Assembly (NCBI RefSeq): GCF_014360585.1
Contig: NZ_JACIXG010000031.1
Location: forward strand, 1-54,948
DNA length: 54,948 bases
DNA from: Nocardioides sp.
GTDB lineage: Bacteria; Actinomycetota; Actinomycetes; Propionibacteriales; Nocardioidaceae
Direction of reading: 5' to 3'
A program made the position numbers and the translations under genes. The notes beneath the pieces are model-generated. The model was given only the letters and a program-made list of their open reading frames with translations, did no database searches and was not told where the DNA came from. This document shows positions 26,522 through 34,556 of the stretch, piece by piece; position 1 is the first letter of the stretch; the number at the start of each line of letters is the position of its first letter.

Positions 26522-26668
26522 CCGAACTGCCGTACGAGCGGACCTTCCCAGCCGCTCCCTCGAACAAGCTGGAGGACGAGGACGGCGCGAGCAGCCCCGT
26601 GGTCCTCGACCGCCTCGCGGACTCCCTGGGACGACTTCCTCTCGTCGATCGAGCCGTTCAAGGAGTAG
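26518..26668 (+). pseudogene. Small gene broken by a one-base frameshift
   Basis: A GTG at 26518 overlaps the preceding stop and opens a high-GC3 frame beginning VTELPYERTFPAAPSNKLED. Codon bias collapses after LDRLADS near 26626, while the +1 frame from there reads WDDFLSSIEPFKE and stops at TAG 26666. Removing one C from the CCC run at 26624-26626 joins the two into a 49-residue protein. The family is not recognised. It may be a decayed immunity-associated gene or a sequencing error. Confidence 0.55.
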
Positions 26669-26672
26669 GAAC

Positions 26673-27470
26673 CTACCGGGTGTGGCGAGCGCGGCGCTTG
26701 GCCCAGTAACGACCGTCGCTCTCCTCCAGCTCGAGGGGCATGCCGAAGGTCTTGGAGAGGTTGGCCGCGGTCAGGGTGTCCTGGAGAAGCCCCTGGGCCG
26801 TGATCCGGCCGGCCCGCATCATCAGGACGTGGCTGAAGCCGGGCGGGATCTCCTCGACGTGGTGCGAGACGAGGACCGTGGCCGGGCTGTCGGGGTCGTA
26901 GGCGAGCGTCGACAGCGTGGAGACGAGATCCTCACGTCCGCCCAGGTCGAGACCGGCCGCAGGCTCGTCGAGGAGCAGCATCTCGGGGTCGACCATCAGG
27001 GCCCGGGCGAGCTGGACACGCTTGCGCTCGCCCTCGGAGAGGGTGCCGAACCGGCGCTCGCCGAGGTGCTTGATGCCGACCTCGATCAGCAGCTCCTGGG
27101 CACGGTCGTGGTCGAGGTCGTCGTAGTGCTCGCGCCAGCGCCCGACCACGCCGTAGGAGGCGCTCACCACGACGTCGCGGACCAGCTCGTTGCGCGGGAT
27201 CCGGTCGGCGAGCGCGGCGGAGGTGAGGCCGATGCGCGGGCGCAGCTCGAAGACGTCGATGCTGCCGATCTGCTCGCCGAGCACCTTCACGATGCCCGAG
27301 GTCGGGTGGAGCTGGGCAGCGGCGGCCTGGAGCAGCGTGGTCTTGCCGGCGCCGTTGTGGCCCAGGACCACCCAGCGCTCGTCCTCTTCGACCACCCAGC
27401 TCACAGAGTCGAGAAGGGCGTTGCCCCCGCGGCGTACGGTGACGTCGGTGAACTCCAGCACGGCTGCCAT
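26673..27470 (-). CDS. Stand-alone ABC transporter ATP-binding protein
   Basis: A 265-residue ATPase. Walker A is GHNGAGKTT (about 37-45), the signature is LSEGERKRVQ, Walker B is LLLDEPAAGLD and the H-loop is SHH. Sequence style resembles the ModF/COG1119 group, whose members occur without a cognate permease. No permease is adjacent. A TAGATT -10 box lies 7 nt before the ATG, implying a leaderless transcript diverging from the gene at 27534. Confidence 0.9.
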   Translation of the reverse strand: MAAVLEFTDVTVRRGGNALLDSVSWVVEEDERWVVLGHNGAGKTTLLQAAAAQLHPTSGIVKVLGEQIGSIDVFELRPRIGLTSAALADRIPRNELVRDVVVSASYGVVGRWREHYDDLDHDRAQELLIEVGIKHLGERRFGTLSEGERKRVQLARALMVDPEMLLLDEPAAGLDLGGREDLVSTLSTLAYDPDSPATVLVSHHVEEIPPGFSHVLMMRAGRITAQGLLQDTLTAANLSKTFGMPLELEESDGRYWAKRRARHTR

Positions 27471-27477
27471 GGCGGCA

Positions 27478-27525
27478 AATCTATCGGCAGGGGTGCTCGG
27501 CCTCGGGGATAGGGCCCCTTAGGGT
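27478..27525. promoter_or_regulatory. Divergent leaderless -10 boxes
   Basis: On the minus strand TAGATT (27478-27483) ends 7 nt before the ABC ATPase ATG. On the plus strand TAGGGT (27520-27525) ends 8 nt before the GTG at 27534. No clear -35 boxes are seen. Confidence 0.5.
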
Positions 27526-27533
27526 GAACGGCT

Positions 27534-28304
27534 GTGAGTGTCGAGGATTCTGAGCCCGTCGCGGCGACCCCGGAAGGGCTGCGCCTGGCGTGGTGGGTGA
27601 CGGCCTGGCTGCGGGGCGAGGCGGTCACCGACCTGGTGCTGGACGCGGTGATCGGGCCTGACGCGACCCACACCGTCAGCGGGCTCGCGGCGCTCGGGCT
27701 CGGCGGGGCCGAGGGGGTCGCGGACACCTTGGTGAGCGGGCTCGGCCGGCTGCGTACGGAGGGAGCGACCGCCCTCGGGGTCGCGTTCCCGGCCGAGGGC
27801 GACCCGGTCGGACTGGGTGGTCCGAAGGCCTTCAACGACGCCGCCCTCGAAGCCGGCGAGGCCGTGGTGAGCGATGCCGGCGTCGGGCTCGTGCCGGTCC
27901 GGGTCGGCGCGGTCCTCGAGTGGCAGGCGTACGCCGCCCAGCGCCGTCAGCTCCCCGACGTCGGCGAGGCCGACCGGGCTCTCCGGCTCGCGCTCAGCGA
28001 GTCCGCGACGGCGCTCGCCGAGCTCGACGTCGCCCGCTGGCGGCCCGAGGTCGCCGACCGGTTGATGAACCTGCGTCACCGGCCCGCGCTGGCGGGAGCC
28101 CCTGGGGTGCCGGCGCGGTGCGTGGAGCTCGCCGCCCGTGGCGTACAGGCTCGGGAGATCGTCGCGGTGGCGCTCGAGGACGACGGCGGCGCAGTGTCCG
28201 CCGCGGAGATGTTCCGGCGGCGCGAGGCGCTCGTCGGGCTCGACCGCGCGGCCCGGAGGGCGCTCACCGCGGCGGGATCGCCCGAGGCGTGGCCACCGAA
28301 CTGA
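27534..28304 (+). CDS. Conserved hypothetical protein
   Basis: A 256-residue soluble, alanine- and leucine-rich protein starting SVEDSEPVAATPEGLRLAWWVT. The N-terminal 120 residues alternate helices and Gly-rich turns (GLAALGLGGAEGVADTLVSG); the rest is helical with LPDVGEADRALRLALSESATALAELDVARW. The family is not recognised by me. The coding bias is strong, it ends 34 nt before serB on the same strand and it is preceded by a leaderless-type -10, so it is a real gene. Confidence 0.75.
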   Translation: MSVEDSEPVAATPEGLRLAWWVTAWLRGEAVTDLVLDAVIGPDATHTVSGLAALGLGGAEGVADTLVSGLGRLRTEGATALGVAFPAEGDPVGLGGPKAFNDAALEAGEAVVSDAGVGLVPVRVGAVLEWQAYAAQRRQLPDVGEADRALRLALSESATALAELDVARWRPEVADRLMNLRHRPALAGAPGVPARCVELAARGVQAREIVAVALEDDGGAVSAAEMFRRREALVGLDRAARRALTAAGSPEAWPPN

Positions 28305-28338
28305 GACGTGGGGGCCCGCTCCACTATCCTTTGCAGCG

Positions 28339-29583
28339 ATGACCGAGGAATTCGACGCGCTGGAGCGGCGTCCCGACACCCTGCTGATCACCCTCGCCGG
28401 AAACGACCGTCCCGGGCTGACCTCGGCCACGCTGGCGACGCTCGCGCTGGCCGGGGTCGACGTGGTCGACCTCGAGCAGATCGTGCTGCGGGCGCGGCTC
28501 GTGCTCGGGCTGCTGGTGACCGCGCCGGCCGACGCGGCGAGCATCGACGCGCTCAAGCACGCGATCGAGGAGACCGCCCACGCCCTCGACATGACCGTCG
28601 AGATCGAGGAGGGCGTCGGCGACACCCCGCGCGAGCCGGCCGACCGTGCCCGGGTCACCGTGCTCGGGCTGCCCTTGAAGGCGGCCGCGCTGGCGTCCGT
28701 GACGCGCACCATCGCCTCGGCCGGTGGCAACATCGACCGGATCATCCGGCTGGCCCGCTACCCGGTCACCGCCTTCGACCTGCACGTCTCCGGCGCCGCG
28801 CCCGACGAGCTCCGGGTGACCCTGGCGGCAGAGGCCGCCGCCCAGGGCGTCGACATCGCGGTGCAGCCCGCCAACCTGGTCCGCCGCGGCATGCGCCTGA
28901 TCGTCATGGACGTCGACTCGACCCTGATCGACGGCGAGGTGATCGAGATGATCGCCGCCCACGCCGGCTACGAGAACGAGGTCGCCTCCGTCACCGAGGC
29001 GGCGATGCGCGGCGAGCTCGACTTCGAGGAGTCGCTGCGGGCGCGCGTGAAGTACCTCAAGGGTGTCCCCGCGACCGCGCTGGACGAGGTCTATGCCGGG
29101 CTGCAGCTGAACCCCGGCGCGCGGACGATGGTCCGCACCCTGCGCCGTCTCGGCTACCGCTTCGCCATCGTCTCCGGCGGGTTCTCGCAGATCACTGACC
29201 GGTTGGCCGCCGACCTCGGCATCCACTACGCCCGCGCCAACGAGCTCGAGATCGTCGACGGCGTGCTCACCGGTGAGGTCGTCGGCGAGGTCGTCGACCG
29301 GGCCGGCAAGGCCCGCGCGCTCCGCGAGTTCGCCGCCGAGATCGGCATCCCCGAGGCCGCCACCGTCGCCATCGGCGACGGCGCCAACGACCTCGACATG
29401 CTCGCCGCCGCCGGCCTCGGGATCGCCTACAACGCCAAGCCCGCGGTGCGCTCGGCCGCCGGGACCGCCATCAACGTCCCCTACCTCGACACGATCATGT
29501 ACCTCCTGGGCATCTCCCGCGAGGAGATCGAGGCCGCCGACGCCGAGGCCGGCATCGTCACCCCCGCCCCTCCCCTCATCTGA
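28339..29583 (+). CDS. serB: Phosphoserine phosphatase with two ACT domains
   Basis: A 414-residue actinobacterial-type SerB that hydrolyses phosphoserine to serine. Two ACT regulatory domains occupy about 1-85 (LITLAGNDRPGLTSATLATL) and 92-175 (RVTVLGLPLKAAALASVTRT). The HAD catalytic domain starts with MDVDSTLIDGEVIEMIA (about 196), has the SGGFSQ loop and ends with IGDGANDLDML. The ACT domains probably sense serine or related amino acids. The ATG at 28339 is preceded by TATCCT 8 nt upstream. The 21-bp repeat array follows its stop codon. Confidence 0.95.
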   Translation: MTEEFDALERRPDTLLITLAGNDRPGLTSATLATLALAGVDVVDLEQIVLRARLVLGLLVTAPADAASIDALKHAIEETAHALDMTVEIEEGVGDTPREPADRARVTVLGLPLKAAALASVTRTIASAGGNIDRIIRLARYPVTAFDLHVSGAAPDELRVTLAAEAAAQGVDIAVQPANLVRRGMRLIVMDVDSTLIDGEVIEMIAAHAGYENEVASVTEAAMRGELDFEESLRARVKYLKGVPATALDEVYAGLQLNPGARTMVRTLRRLGYRFAIVSGGFSQITDRLAADLGIHYARANELEIVDGVLTGEVVGEVVDRAGKARALREFAAEIGIPEAATVAIGDGANDLDMLAAAGLGIAYNAKPAVRSAAGTAINVPYLDTIMYLLGISREEIEAADAEAGIVTPAPPLI

Positions 29584-29590
29584 GCCCTCC

Positions 29591-29722
29591 CGAGGCATCC
29601 CTTACGTCGAGCGAAGCGTCACTTACGTCGGGCGAGACGTCACTCGCGTCGGCCGAGATGGCAGCAAGTGACCTCTCGGCCGACGTAAGCGACGCCTCGA
29701 CCGACGGGAGTGACGCCTCGGC
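29591..29722. repeat. 21-bp inverted repeat array, locus 2
   Basis: The left arm holds exactly three 21-bp units from 29591 (each starting CGA(A/G)) plus a 4-nt remnant CGAG. The right arm has two full complementary units (29675-29695, 29696-29716) with partial ends. Core: CGTCACT...CGTCGG and its complement. It fills the gap between the convergent serB and sixA-like genes and can fold into a long imperfect hairpin, probably a bidirectional terminator. Confidence 0.85.
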
Positions 29723-29724
29723 GG

Positions 29725-30231
29725 TCAGGCTCGGGCTACGTGGAAAGCGGTGACGGCGGCCTCGGCCTCGTCGAGCTCGGACCAGTCGCCGTCGTAGCTG
29801 AGCAGAGCGACAGACGCGGTGGGGAAGCCGAGGGCCAGCTCGTTGCCGGCGTCGTCGTCGCCCTCGCCGCTGTCCAAGAGCTGCACCAGCGAGAACATGG
29901 TGGGGTTGTGGCCGATCACGACGACCGTCGAGTGACCGTCGTCGACCGCCCGGATCAGGTCGAGCGCGGTGGAGGCGCTGGCGGCGTACAGACCCTGGTC
30001 GTACTCCGCCAGCGTGAGGTCCCACGATGCCCCGATCGCGACGTCCTCCCAGGTCTGGGTGGTGCGGTCGGCCGCTGAGACCAGCACGTAGTCCGGGACC
30101 ACGCCCTGCTCGGCCAACCACTCCCCCGCTGCGACCGCGTCGGCATGGCCGCGTTCGGTCAGCTGACGCTCGTAGTCGGTGGGTGCCGATGCCTCGGCCT
30201 TGGCGTGCCGCATGATGACGAGGGTCCGCAT
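29725..30231 (-). CDS. SixA-like histidine phosphatase
   Basis: A 168-residue single-domain histidine phosphatase. The catalytic RHAKAEA motif is at 8-14, and GHNP (about residue 105) supplies the second histidine. The length and the motif match SixA-type phosphohistidine phosphatases; the substrate in actinobacteria is unclear. The ATG at 30231 has TAGGCT 6 nt upstream, a leaderless pattern. It converges on serB across the repeat array and runs just downstream of fabI on the same strand. Confidence 0.9.
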   Translation of the reverse strand: MRTLVIMRHAKAEASAPTDYERQLTERGHADAVAAGEWLAEQGVVPDYVLVSAADRTTQTWEDVAIGASWDLTLAEYDQGLYAASASTALDLIRAVDDGHSTVVVIGHNPTMFSLVQLLDSGEGDDDAGNELALGFPTASVALLSYDGDWSELDEAEAAVTAFHVARA

Positions 30232-30248
30232 GCGGCAAGCCTATGGCC

Positions 30249-31022
30249 TCAGGCGCCCAGGGAGTGGTAGCCCCCGTCGACGTGGATGATCTCGCCGGTG
30301 GTCGCCGGGAAGAAGTCCGAGATCAGCGCGCAGACGGCCTTCGCGGTCGGGCCCTGGTCGGTGTTGTCCCAGCCCAGCGGCGCCCGGCTGCCCCAGCCCG
30401 CGTCGAGCTCCTCGAAGCCCGGGATCGCCTTGGCGGCGAGCGTCTTGAGCGGCCCGGCGGAGACGAGGTTGCAGCGGATCCCGTCGGGTCCGAGGTCACG
30501 GGCGAGGTAGCGCGAGGTCGACTCGAGAGCGGCCTTGGCGACACCCATCCAGTCGTACGCGGGCCAGGCGACCGTCGCGTCGAAGGTCAGCCCCACGACC
30601 GACGAGCCTTCCGACATCAGCGGCCGGCAGGCCATCGCCAGCGACTTCAGCGAGTAGGCGCTGACCTGGACCGCCTGGGCGACGTCGTCCCAGGGGCCGT
30701 CGAGGAACTTGCCGCCGAGGAGCGTCTCGGGATTGCCGTACGCGATCGAGTGCACGACCCCGTCCAGTCGCTCGACGCCGTGGGACCGGAGCGCGTCGGC
30801 CAGGCCGTCGAGGTGCTCCTGGTTGGTCACGTCGAGGTCGAGGACCGGCGGCTCCTCGGGGAGCCGCTTCGCGATCCGCTTGGTGATCGACAGCGCGCGA
30901 CCGAAGTTGGAGATCAGGACGCGAGCGCCCTGCTCCTGGGCCACCCGGGCCACCGCGAAGCCGATCGAGGAGTCCATCGTGACTCCCGCGACGAGAACAG
31001 TCTTGCCGTCCAACAAACCCAT
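30249..31022 (-). CDS. fabI: Enoyl-ACP reductase (InhA-like)
   Basis: A 257-residue short-chain dehydrogenase of the FabI/InhA class, which reduces trans-2-enoyl-ACP with NADH in fatty acid elongation. The cofactor loop is LVAGVTMDSSIGFAVA (about 10-25), and the catalytic segment WPAYDWMGVAKAALES carries Tyr and Lys in the FabI-type Y-x6-K spacing. Its ATG lies 2 nt after the fabG stop, the same order as mycobacterial mabA-inhA. It is the expected target class of isoniazid- and triclosan-type inhibitors. Confidence 0.94.
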   Translation of the reverse strand: MGLLDGKTVLVAGVTMDSSIGFAVARVAQEQGARVLISNFGRALSITKRIAKRLPEEPPVLDLDVTNQEHLDGLADALRSHGVERLDGVVHSIAYGNPETLLGGKFLDGPWDDVAQAVQVSAYSLKSLAMACRPLMSEGSSVVGLTFDATVAWPAYDWMGVAKAALESTSRYLARDLGPDGIRCNLVSAGPLKTLAAKAIPGFEELDAGWGSRAPLGWDNTDQGPTAKAVCALISDFFPATTGEIIHVDGGYHSLGA

Positions 31023-31024
31023 GA

Positions 31025-31753
31025 TCAGTGCCCCATTCCAAGTCCGCCGTCGACCGGGATCACGGCCCCGGTCACATAACCCGCATCTGCCAACCATGTC
31101 ACGGCCGAAGCCACCTCGTCCGGCGAGGCGTAGCGCGCCAACGGCACCCGGTCCGTGATCGCCTTCTGCTGCTCCTCGGTGAGGCCAGCGGTCATCTCGG
31201 TCTCCACGAACCCCGGTGCGACCACGTTCGCGGTGATCCCTCGCGAGCCGAGCTCGCGGGCGAGCGAGCGGGCCATCCCGACCAGCCCGGCCTTCGAGGC
31301 GGCGTAGTTGACCTGGCCCGGGTTGCCCATCAGCCCGACGACCGAGGAGATGAAGATGATCCGACCGCGACGCAGCCGCAGCATCCCCTTCGAGGCGCGC
31401 TTGGCGAGCCGGAAGGACGCCGTCAGGTTGGTGTCGATCACCGAGGTGAAGTCCTCCTCCGACATCCGGAGCACGAGGGTGTCCTTCGTGATCCCGGCAT
31501 TGGCGACGAGGACCTCGACGGGGCCGTGAGCGGCCTCTGCCGCGGCGTACGCCTCCTCGACGGCCGCTGGGTCGGTGATGTCGCAGACCAGGTCCAGAGC
31601 CCCCTCCGGAGCCCCGCCCTTGCGGGAGGTCACGGCCACGTGGTCGCCGTTGGCCACGAAGGCCTCGGCGATCGCCCGGCCGATGCCACGGCTGCCACCG
31701 GTCACGAGCACGGAGCGTGGTGCCTTGGTTGTGGGGTTTTCACTGTCAGTCAC
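31025..31753 (-). CDS. fabG: 3-oxoacyl-ACP reductase
   Basis: A 242-residue short-chain dehydrogenase that reduces 3-oxoacyl-ACP with NADPH. Landmarks are TGGSRGIGRAIA (about 15-26), VANAGITKD and the catalytic S...YAASKAG (Y-x3-K). The GTG at 31753 is chosen because a TACCGT -10 box ends 7 nt upstream; the longer open frame to 31870 has no homology. It is followed by fabI, giving a two-gene fatty-acid elongation operon. Confidence 0.94.
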   Translation of the reverse strand: MTDSENPTTKAPRSVLVTGGSRGIGRAIAEAFVANGDHVAVTSRKGGAPEGALDLVCDITDPAAVEEAYAAAEAAHGPVEVLVANAGITKDTLVLRMSEEDFTSVIDTNLTASFRLAKRASKGMLRLRRGRIIFISSVVGLMGNPGQVNYAASKAGLVGMARSLARELGSRGITANVVAPGFVETEMTAGLTEEQQKAITDRVPLARYASPDEVASAVTWLADAGYVTGAVIPVDGGLGMGH

Positions 31754-31893
31754 AGGCGCGACGGTAGCGATTACTTCGGCGTACGACCAATGCCCTCGAT
31801 TTGCTTGTGAGAACCCTCCAAAGTCCCTCGGAGTGCCCCTGTTGGGACCACACCAACGGACGCGTGCCATCGGCCACGACCTAGACTGGCGGT

Positions 31894-32217
31894 ATGTCCA
31901 AGGCGCAACCGATCAGGATCACGACCGCCGGCCGCAGCCGCGCCGAGGACATCGCGGTCCGTCAGAAGCGCTATGCCATCTCGATGTCGATCCGTTCGCT
32001 GTGCTTCATCGGCGCCGTCATCGCTGGCCTGGCCGGCATCGGCTGGCTGTGGCCGATCCTGATCGCGGCGGCTCTGATCCTGCCGTACATCGCGGTCGTC
32101 ATGGCCAACGCGACCAACAACAAGAGCGACCAGATGAACCTCATGGACTCGCCCTACGGTCGGCCCCAGCTCACCAGCGGCCGCGAGCAGCAGATCCACG
32201 AGAAGGGCGAGCTCTGA
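31894..32217 (+). CDS. DUF3099 family membrane protein
   Basis: A 107-residue protein with two hydrophobic spans (SIRSLCFIGAVIAGLAGIGW and LWPILIAAALILPYIAVVMA) after a basic N-terminus. Pattern and size match actinobacterial DUF3099, of unknown function. TAGACT ends 6 nt before the ATG. Its TGA overlaps the ATG of the next gene (TGATG). Confidence 0.88.
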   Translation: MSKAQPIRITTAGRSRAEDIAVRQKRYAISMSIRSLCFIGAVIAGLAGIGWLWPILIAAALILPYIAVVMANATNNKSDQMNLMDSPYGRPQLTSGREQQIHEKGEL

Positions 32218-32411
32218 TGGGCGCGCTCGACTCCGACCTGTGCTCGGCGAAGGGCTGTCAGGACCCCGGATCCTGGGAGCTGCAGTGGAACAATCCCAAG
32301 ATCCACACGCCCGAGCGGCGTAAGATCTGGCTCGCATGCGCGGCGCACAAGCAGTCGCTGAGCGACTTCCTGGGAGCCCGAGGGTTCCTCAAGGACGTCG
32401 TGCCTCACTAG
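32217..32411 (+). CDS. Small conserved actinobacterial protein
   Basis: A 64-residue protein, MGALDSDLCSAKGCQDPGSW then WNNPKIHTPERRKIWLACA, with paired Cys and a Cys/His end that could bind metal. It is usually found beside DUF3099 in actinobacteria as far as I recall. The start overlaps the DUF3099 stop, showing coupling. Function unknown. Confidence 0.8.
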   Translation: MGALDSDLCSAKGCQDPGSWELQWNNPKIHTPERRKIWLACAAHKQSLSDFLGARGFLKDVVPH

Positions 32412-32436
32412 CCGTTGCCTCCGAGAGGTCGTTGCG

Positions 32437-33375
32437 ATGAACCCTATGCCCGTGCTCCTCGACTGCGACCCCGGCCACGACGACGCCATCGCGATCCTGC
32501 TAGCCCTGGGCAGCCCACACATCGACCTGCTCGGCATCACCACCACGTTCGGCAACTGCCCGGTGGAGAAGTCGACCTACAACACGCAGCGGATCCTGGC
32601 GCTGGCGGAGCGGTCCGATGTCCCCGTCGCCACCGGAGCCGCCGGACCGCTGGCCGGTGAAGCCCACATCGGCGACTACATCCACGGCGCCACGGGGATC
32701 GACGGTCCCGATCTTCCCGAGCCGCTCGCGCCGCAGCTCTCGCTCGAGGCCGTCGAGTTCCTGCGCACCTCGCTCCTGGCCGCCCCGGCACCAGTCACCG
32801 TCGTCGCCATCGGGCCGATCACCAACATCGCCCGCCTGCTGCGCGACCATCCCGGGGTCGGTCCGAAGATCGCCGAGGTCGTCTTCATGGGCGGCTCGAC
32901 CGAGCGCGGCAACGCGACGCCGGCTGCCGAGTTCAACACCTACGCCGACCCCGAGGCGCTCGACATCGTTCTCACCAGCGGCCTGCCGATCCGGATGGTC
33001 GGGCTCAACCTGTCCCACCAAGCGCTGGCCACGCCCGAGATCGTCGAGCGGATGCGGGCCATGGACCACCCGGTCGGCCGCGCGTGCGCCGACCTGATGG
33101 GCTTCTTCGGTGGCACCTACTCCGACGTCTTCGACTTCGCCGCTCCCCCGGTGCACGACCCGTGCACCATCGCCGCGCTCATCGACCCCGGCCTCATCGT
33201 CTGGCACAAGGCGTTCGTAGCCGTCGAGACCGAGGGCCGCTGGACCCGTGGCGCCACCGTCGTCGACCTCCACGACCGCCTCGACGAGCCGCCGAACGCC
33301 CAGGTCGCCATCACCCTCGATGTCGAGGGCTACTGGGATCTCGTCCTCGACGCCCTCGACCGCGTCGGCTCCTGA
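32437..33375 (+). CDS. Nucleoside hydrolase (IU-NH family)
   Basis: A 312-residue nucleoside N-ribohydrolase that splits nucleosides into base and ribose. The calcium-binding DCDPGHDDA motif is at 9-17, VAIGPITNIARLL is near residue 125, EFNTYADPEAL follows, and VHDPCTIAALIDP supplies the fourth Asp ligand. The specific base preference is not readable. Start ATG 32437 (MNPMP) follows GAGAGG. The 21-bp repeat array follows its stop. Confidence 0.94.
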   Translation: MNPMPVLLDCDPGHDDAIAILLALGSPHIDLLGITTTFGNCPVEKSTYNTQRILALAERSDVPVATGAAGPLAGEAHIGDYIHGATGIDGPDLPEPLAPQLSLEAVEFLRTSLLAAPAPVTVVAIGPITNIARLLRDHPGVGPKIAEVVFMGGSTERGNATPAAEFNTYADPEALDIVLTSGLPIRMVGLNLSHQALATPEIVERMRAMDHPVGRACADLMGFFGGTYSDVFDFAAPPVHDPCTIAALIDPGLIVWHKAFVAVETEGRWTRGATVVDLHDRLDEPPNAQVAITLDVEGYWDLVLDALDRVGS

Positions 33376-33380
33376 CCTGT

Positions 33381-33471
33381 CGAGAGGTCAGGTACGTCGG
33401 CCGAGAAGTCACTCCCGCTGATCGAGACGTCACCGAAGTGACGTCTCGGCCGACGCGGGTGACGTCTCGGC
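33381..33471. repeat. 21-bp inverted repeat array, locus 3
   Basis: Left-arm units start at 33381, 33402 and 33423; right-arm units at 33445 and 33466. The centre is a perfect 11-bp hairpin (CGAGACGTCAC / GTGACGTCTCG) with a CGAA loop at 33423-33448. It fills the space between the convergent nucleoside hydrolase and moaA genes and ends at the moaA stop codon. Confidence 0.85.
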
Positions 33472-34490
33472 TATCCGCCGATGGCGCTCATCGGGCGGTC
33501 GGGCTGGAGGAAGCCGAGGTCGTCGATGCCGTGGCCGGCGCGCTTGCCGGCCATGGCGGTGACCCAGCGGGCGGCGAGGTCGGCGTCGGAGGCGCCGGCA
33601 CGCAGCGGCGTACGCAGGTCCGACTCGGAGCGCGCGAACAGACAGTCACGCACCTGCCCGTCGGCGGTGAGGCGGACGCGGTCGCAGTCACCACAGAACG
33701 GCCTGGTGACGGAGGCGATGATGCCGACCTTGGCCGGGCCACCGTCGACGTGGAAGAGCTCGGCGGGGGCGCTGCCGCGCGGCTCTTCGGCCGGGGTCAG
33801 CTCGAACGCCGCCGACAGCGCCGCGAGGGTCTCGTCGGCGGTGACCATGTTGTCGCGCGACCATCCGTGCTGGGCATCGAGGGGCATCTGCTCGATGAAC
33901 CTGAGCTCATAGCCACGCTCGACGGACCAGCCGAGCAGCTCGGCGGCCTGGTCGTCGTTGACTCCGCGCAGCAGGACCGCGTTGATCTTGATCGGCCCCA
34001 GACCGGCGTCGGCCGCGGCCTCCAGGCCGGCGACCACGTCGTCCAGCCGGTCGCGACGGGTGATGTCCGCGAACGTCTCGCGCCGGACCGAGTCGAGCGA
34101 CACGTTGACCCGGTCGAGCCCAGCATCCGCGAGCGTCCCGGCCATCCGGGCCAGGCCGAGCGCGTTGGTCGTGATCGAGAGCTCGGCCTCGGGAGCGACC
34201 TCGCGGGTGCGGGCGACGATGGAGACCAGCCCTCGCCGCACCAGCGGCTCACCACCGGTGAACCGCACCTCCTTGACGCCGAGGTGTCCGGTGGCGACGC
34301 CGATCAGCCGCACCACCTCGTCATCGGTGAGCACCTCGTCGCCAGGCATCCAGTCGAGCCCCTCCGCCGGCATGCAGTAGGTGCATCGCAGGTTGCAGCG
34401 GTCGGTCAGGGAGACCCGCAGATCGGTCGCGACGCGGCCGAACCGGTCGACTAGCCGCGGCGGGGCCTGATCTGTCGGAGAGGTCGTCAT
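33471..34490 (-). CDS. moaA: GTP 3',8-cyclase (molybdenum cofactor biosynthesis)
   Basis: A 339-residue radical SAM enzyme that starts pterin formation from [13 protein letters not shown] binds the first 4Fe-4S cluster (about 33-42). [21 protein letters not shown] in the C-terminal half carries the Cys ligands of the second. The protein ends in the conserved [13 protein letters not shown] is the SAM-binding GGE segment. TAGACT ends 6 nt before the ATG. The gene is alone, without other moa genes nearby, and diverges from the SURF1 gene. Confidence 0.96.
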   Translation of the reverse strand: MTTSPTDQAPPRLVDRFGRVATDLRVSLTDRCNLRCTYCMPAEGLDWMPGDEVLTDDEVVRLIGVATGHLGVKEVRFTGGEPLVRRGLVSIVARTREVAPEAELSITTNALGLARMAGTLADAGLDRVNVSLDSVRRETFADITRRDRLDDVVAGLEAAADAGLGPIKINAVLLRGVNDDQAAELLGWSVERGYELRFIEQMPLDAQHGWSRDNMVTADETLAALSAAFELTPAEEPRGSAPAELFHVDGGPAKVGIIASVTRPFCGDCDRVRLTADGQVRDCLFARSESDLRTPLRAGASDADLAARWVTAMAGKRAGHGIDDLGFLQPDRPMSAIGG

Positions 34491-34496
34491 CTCACC

Positions 34497-34550
34497 AGTC
34501 TAGGCAGGCGCCACCCGGATCGTGAGCCATGACCGCATTCCAGTTAATCT
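34497..34550. promoter_or_regulatory. Divergent leaderless promoters of moaA and SURF1
   Basis: TAGACT (34497-34502, minus) ends 6 nt before the moaA ATG. TAATCT (34545-34550, plus) ends 6 nt before the SURF1 GTG. Both fit leaderless starts from a 66-bp intergenic region. Confidence 0.55.
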
Positions 34551-34556
34551 CGTACG

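Noticed and set aside
29591..33471. 21-bp repeats as a CRISPR array
   Set aside because: Units are contiguous without spacers, arranged in inverted arms, and there are no cas genes.
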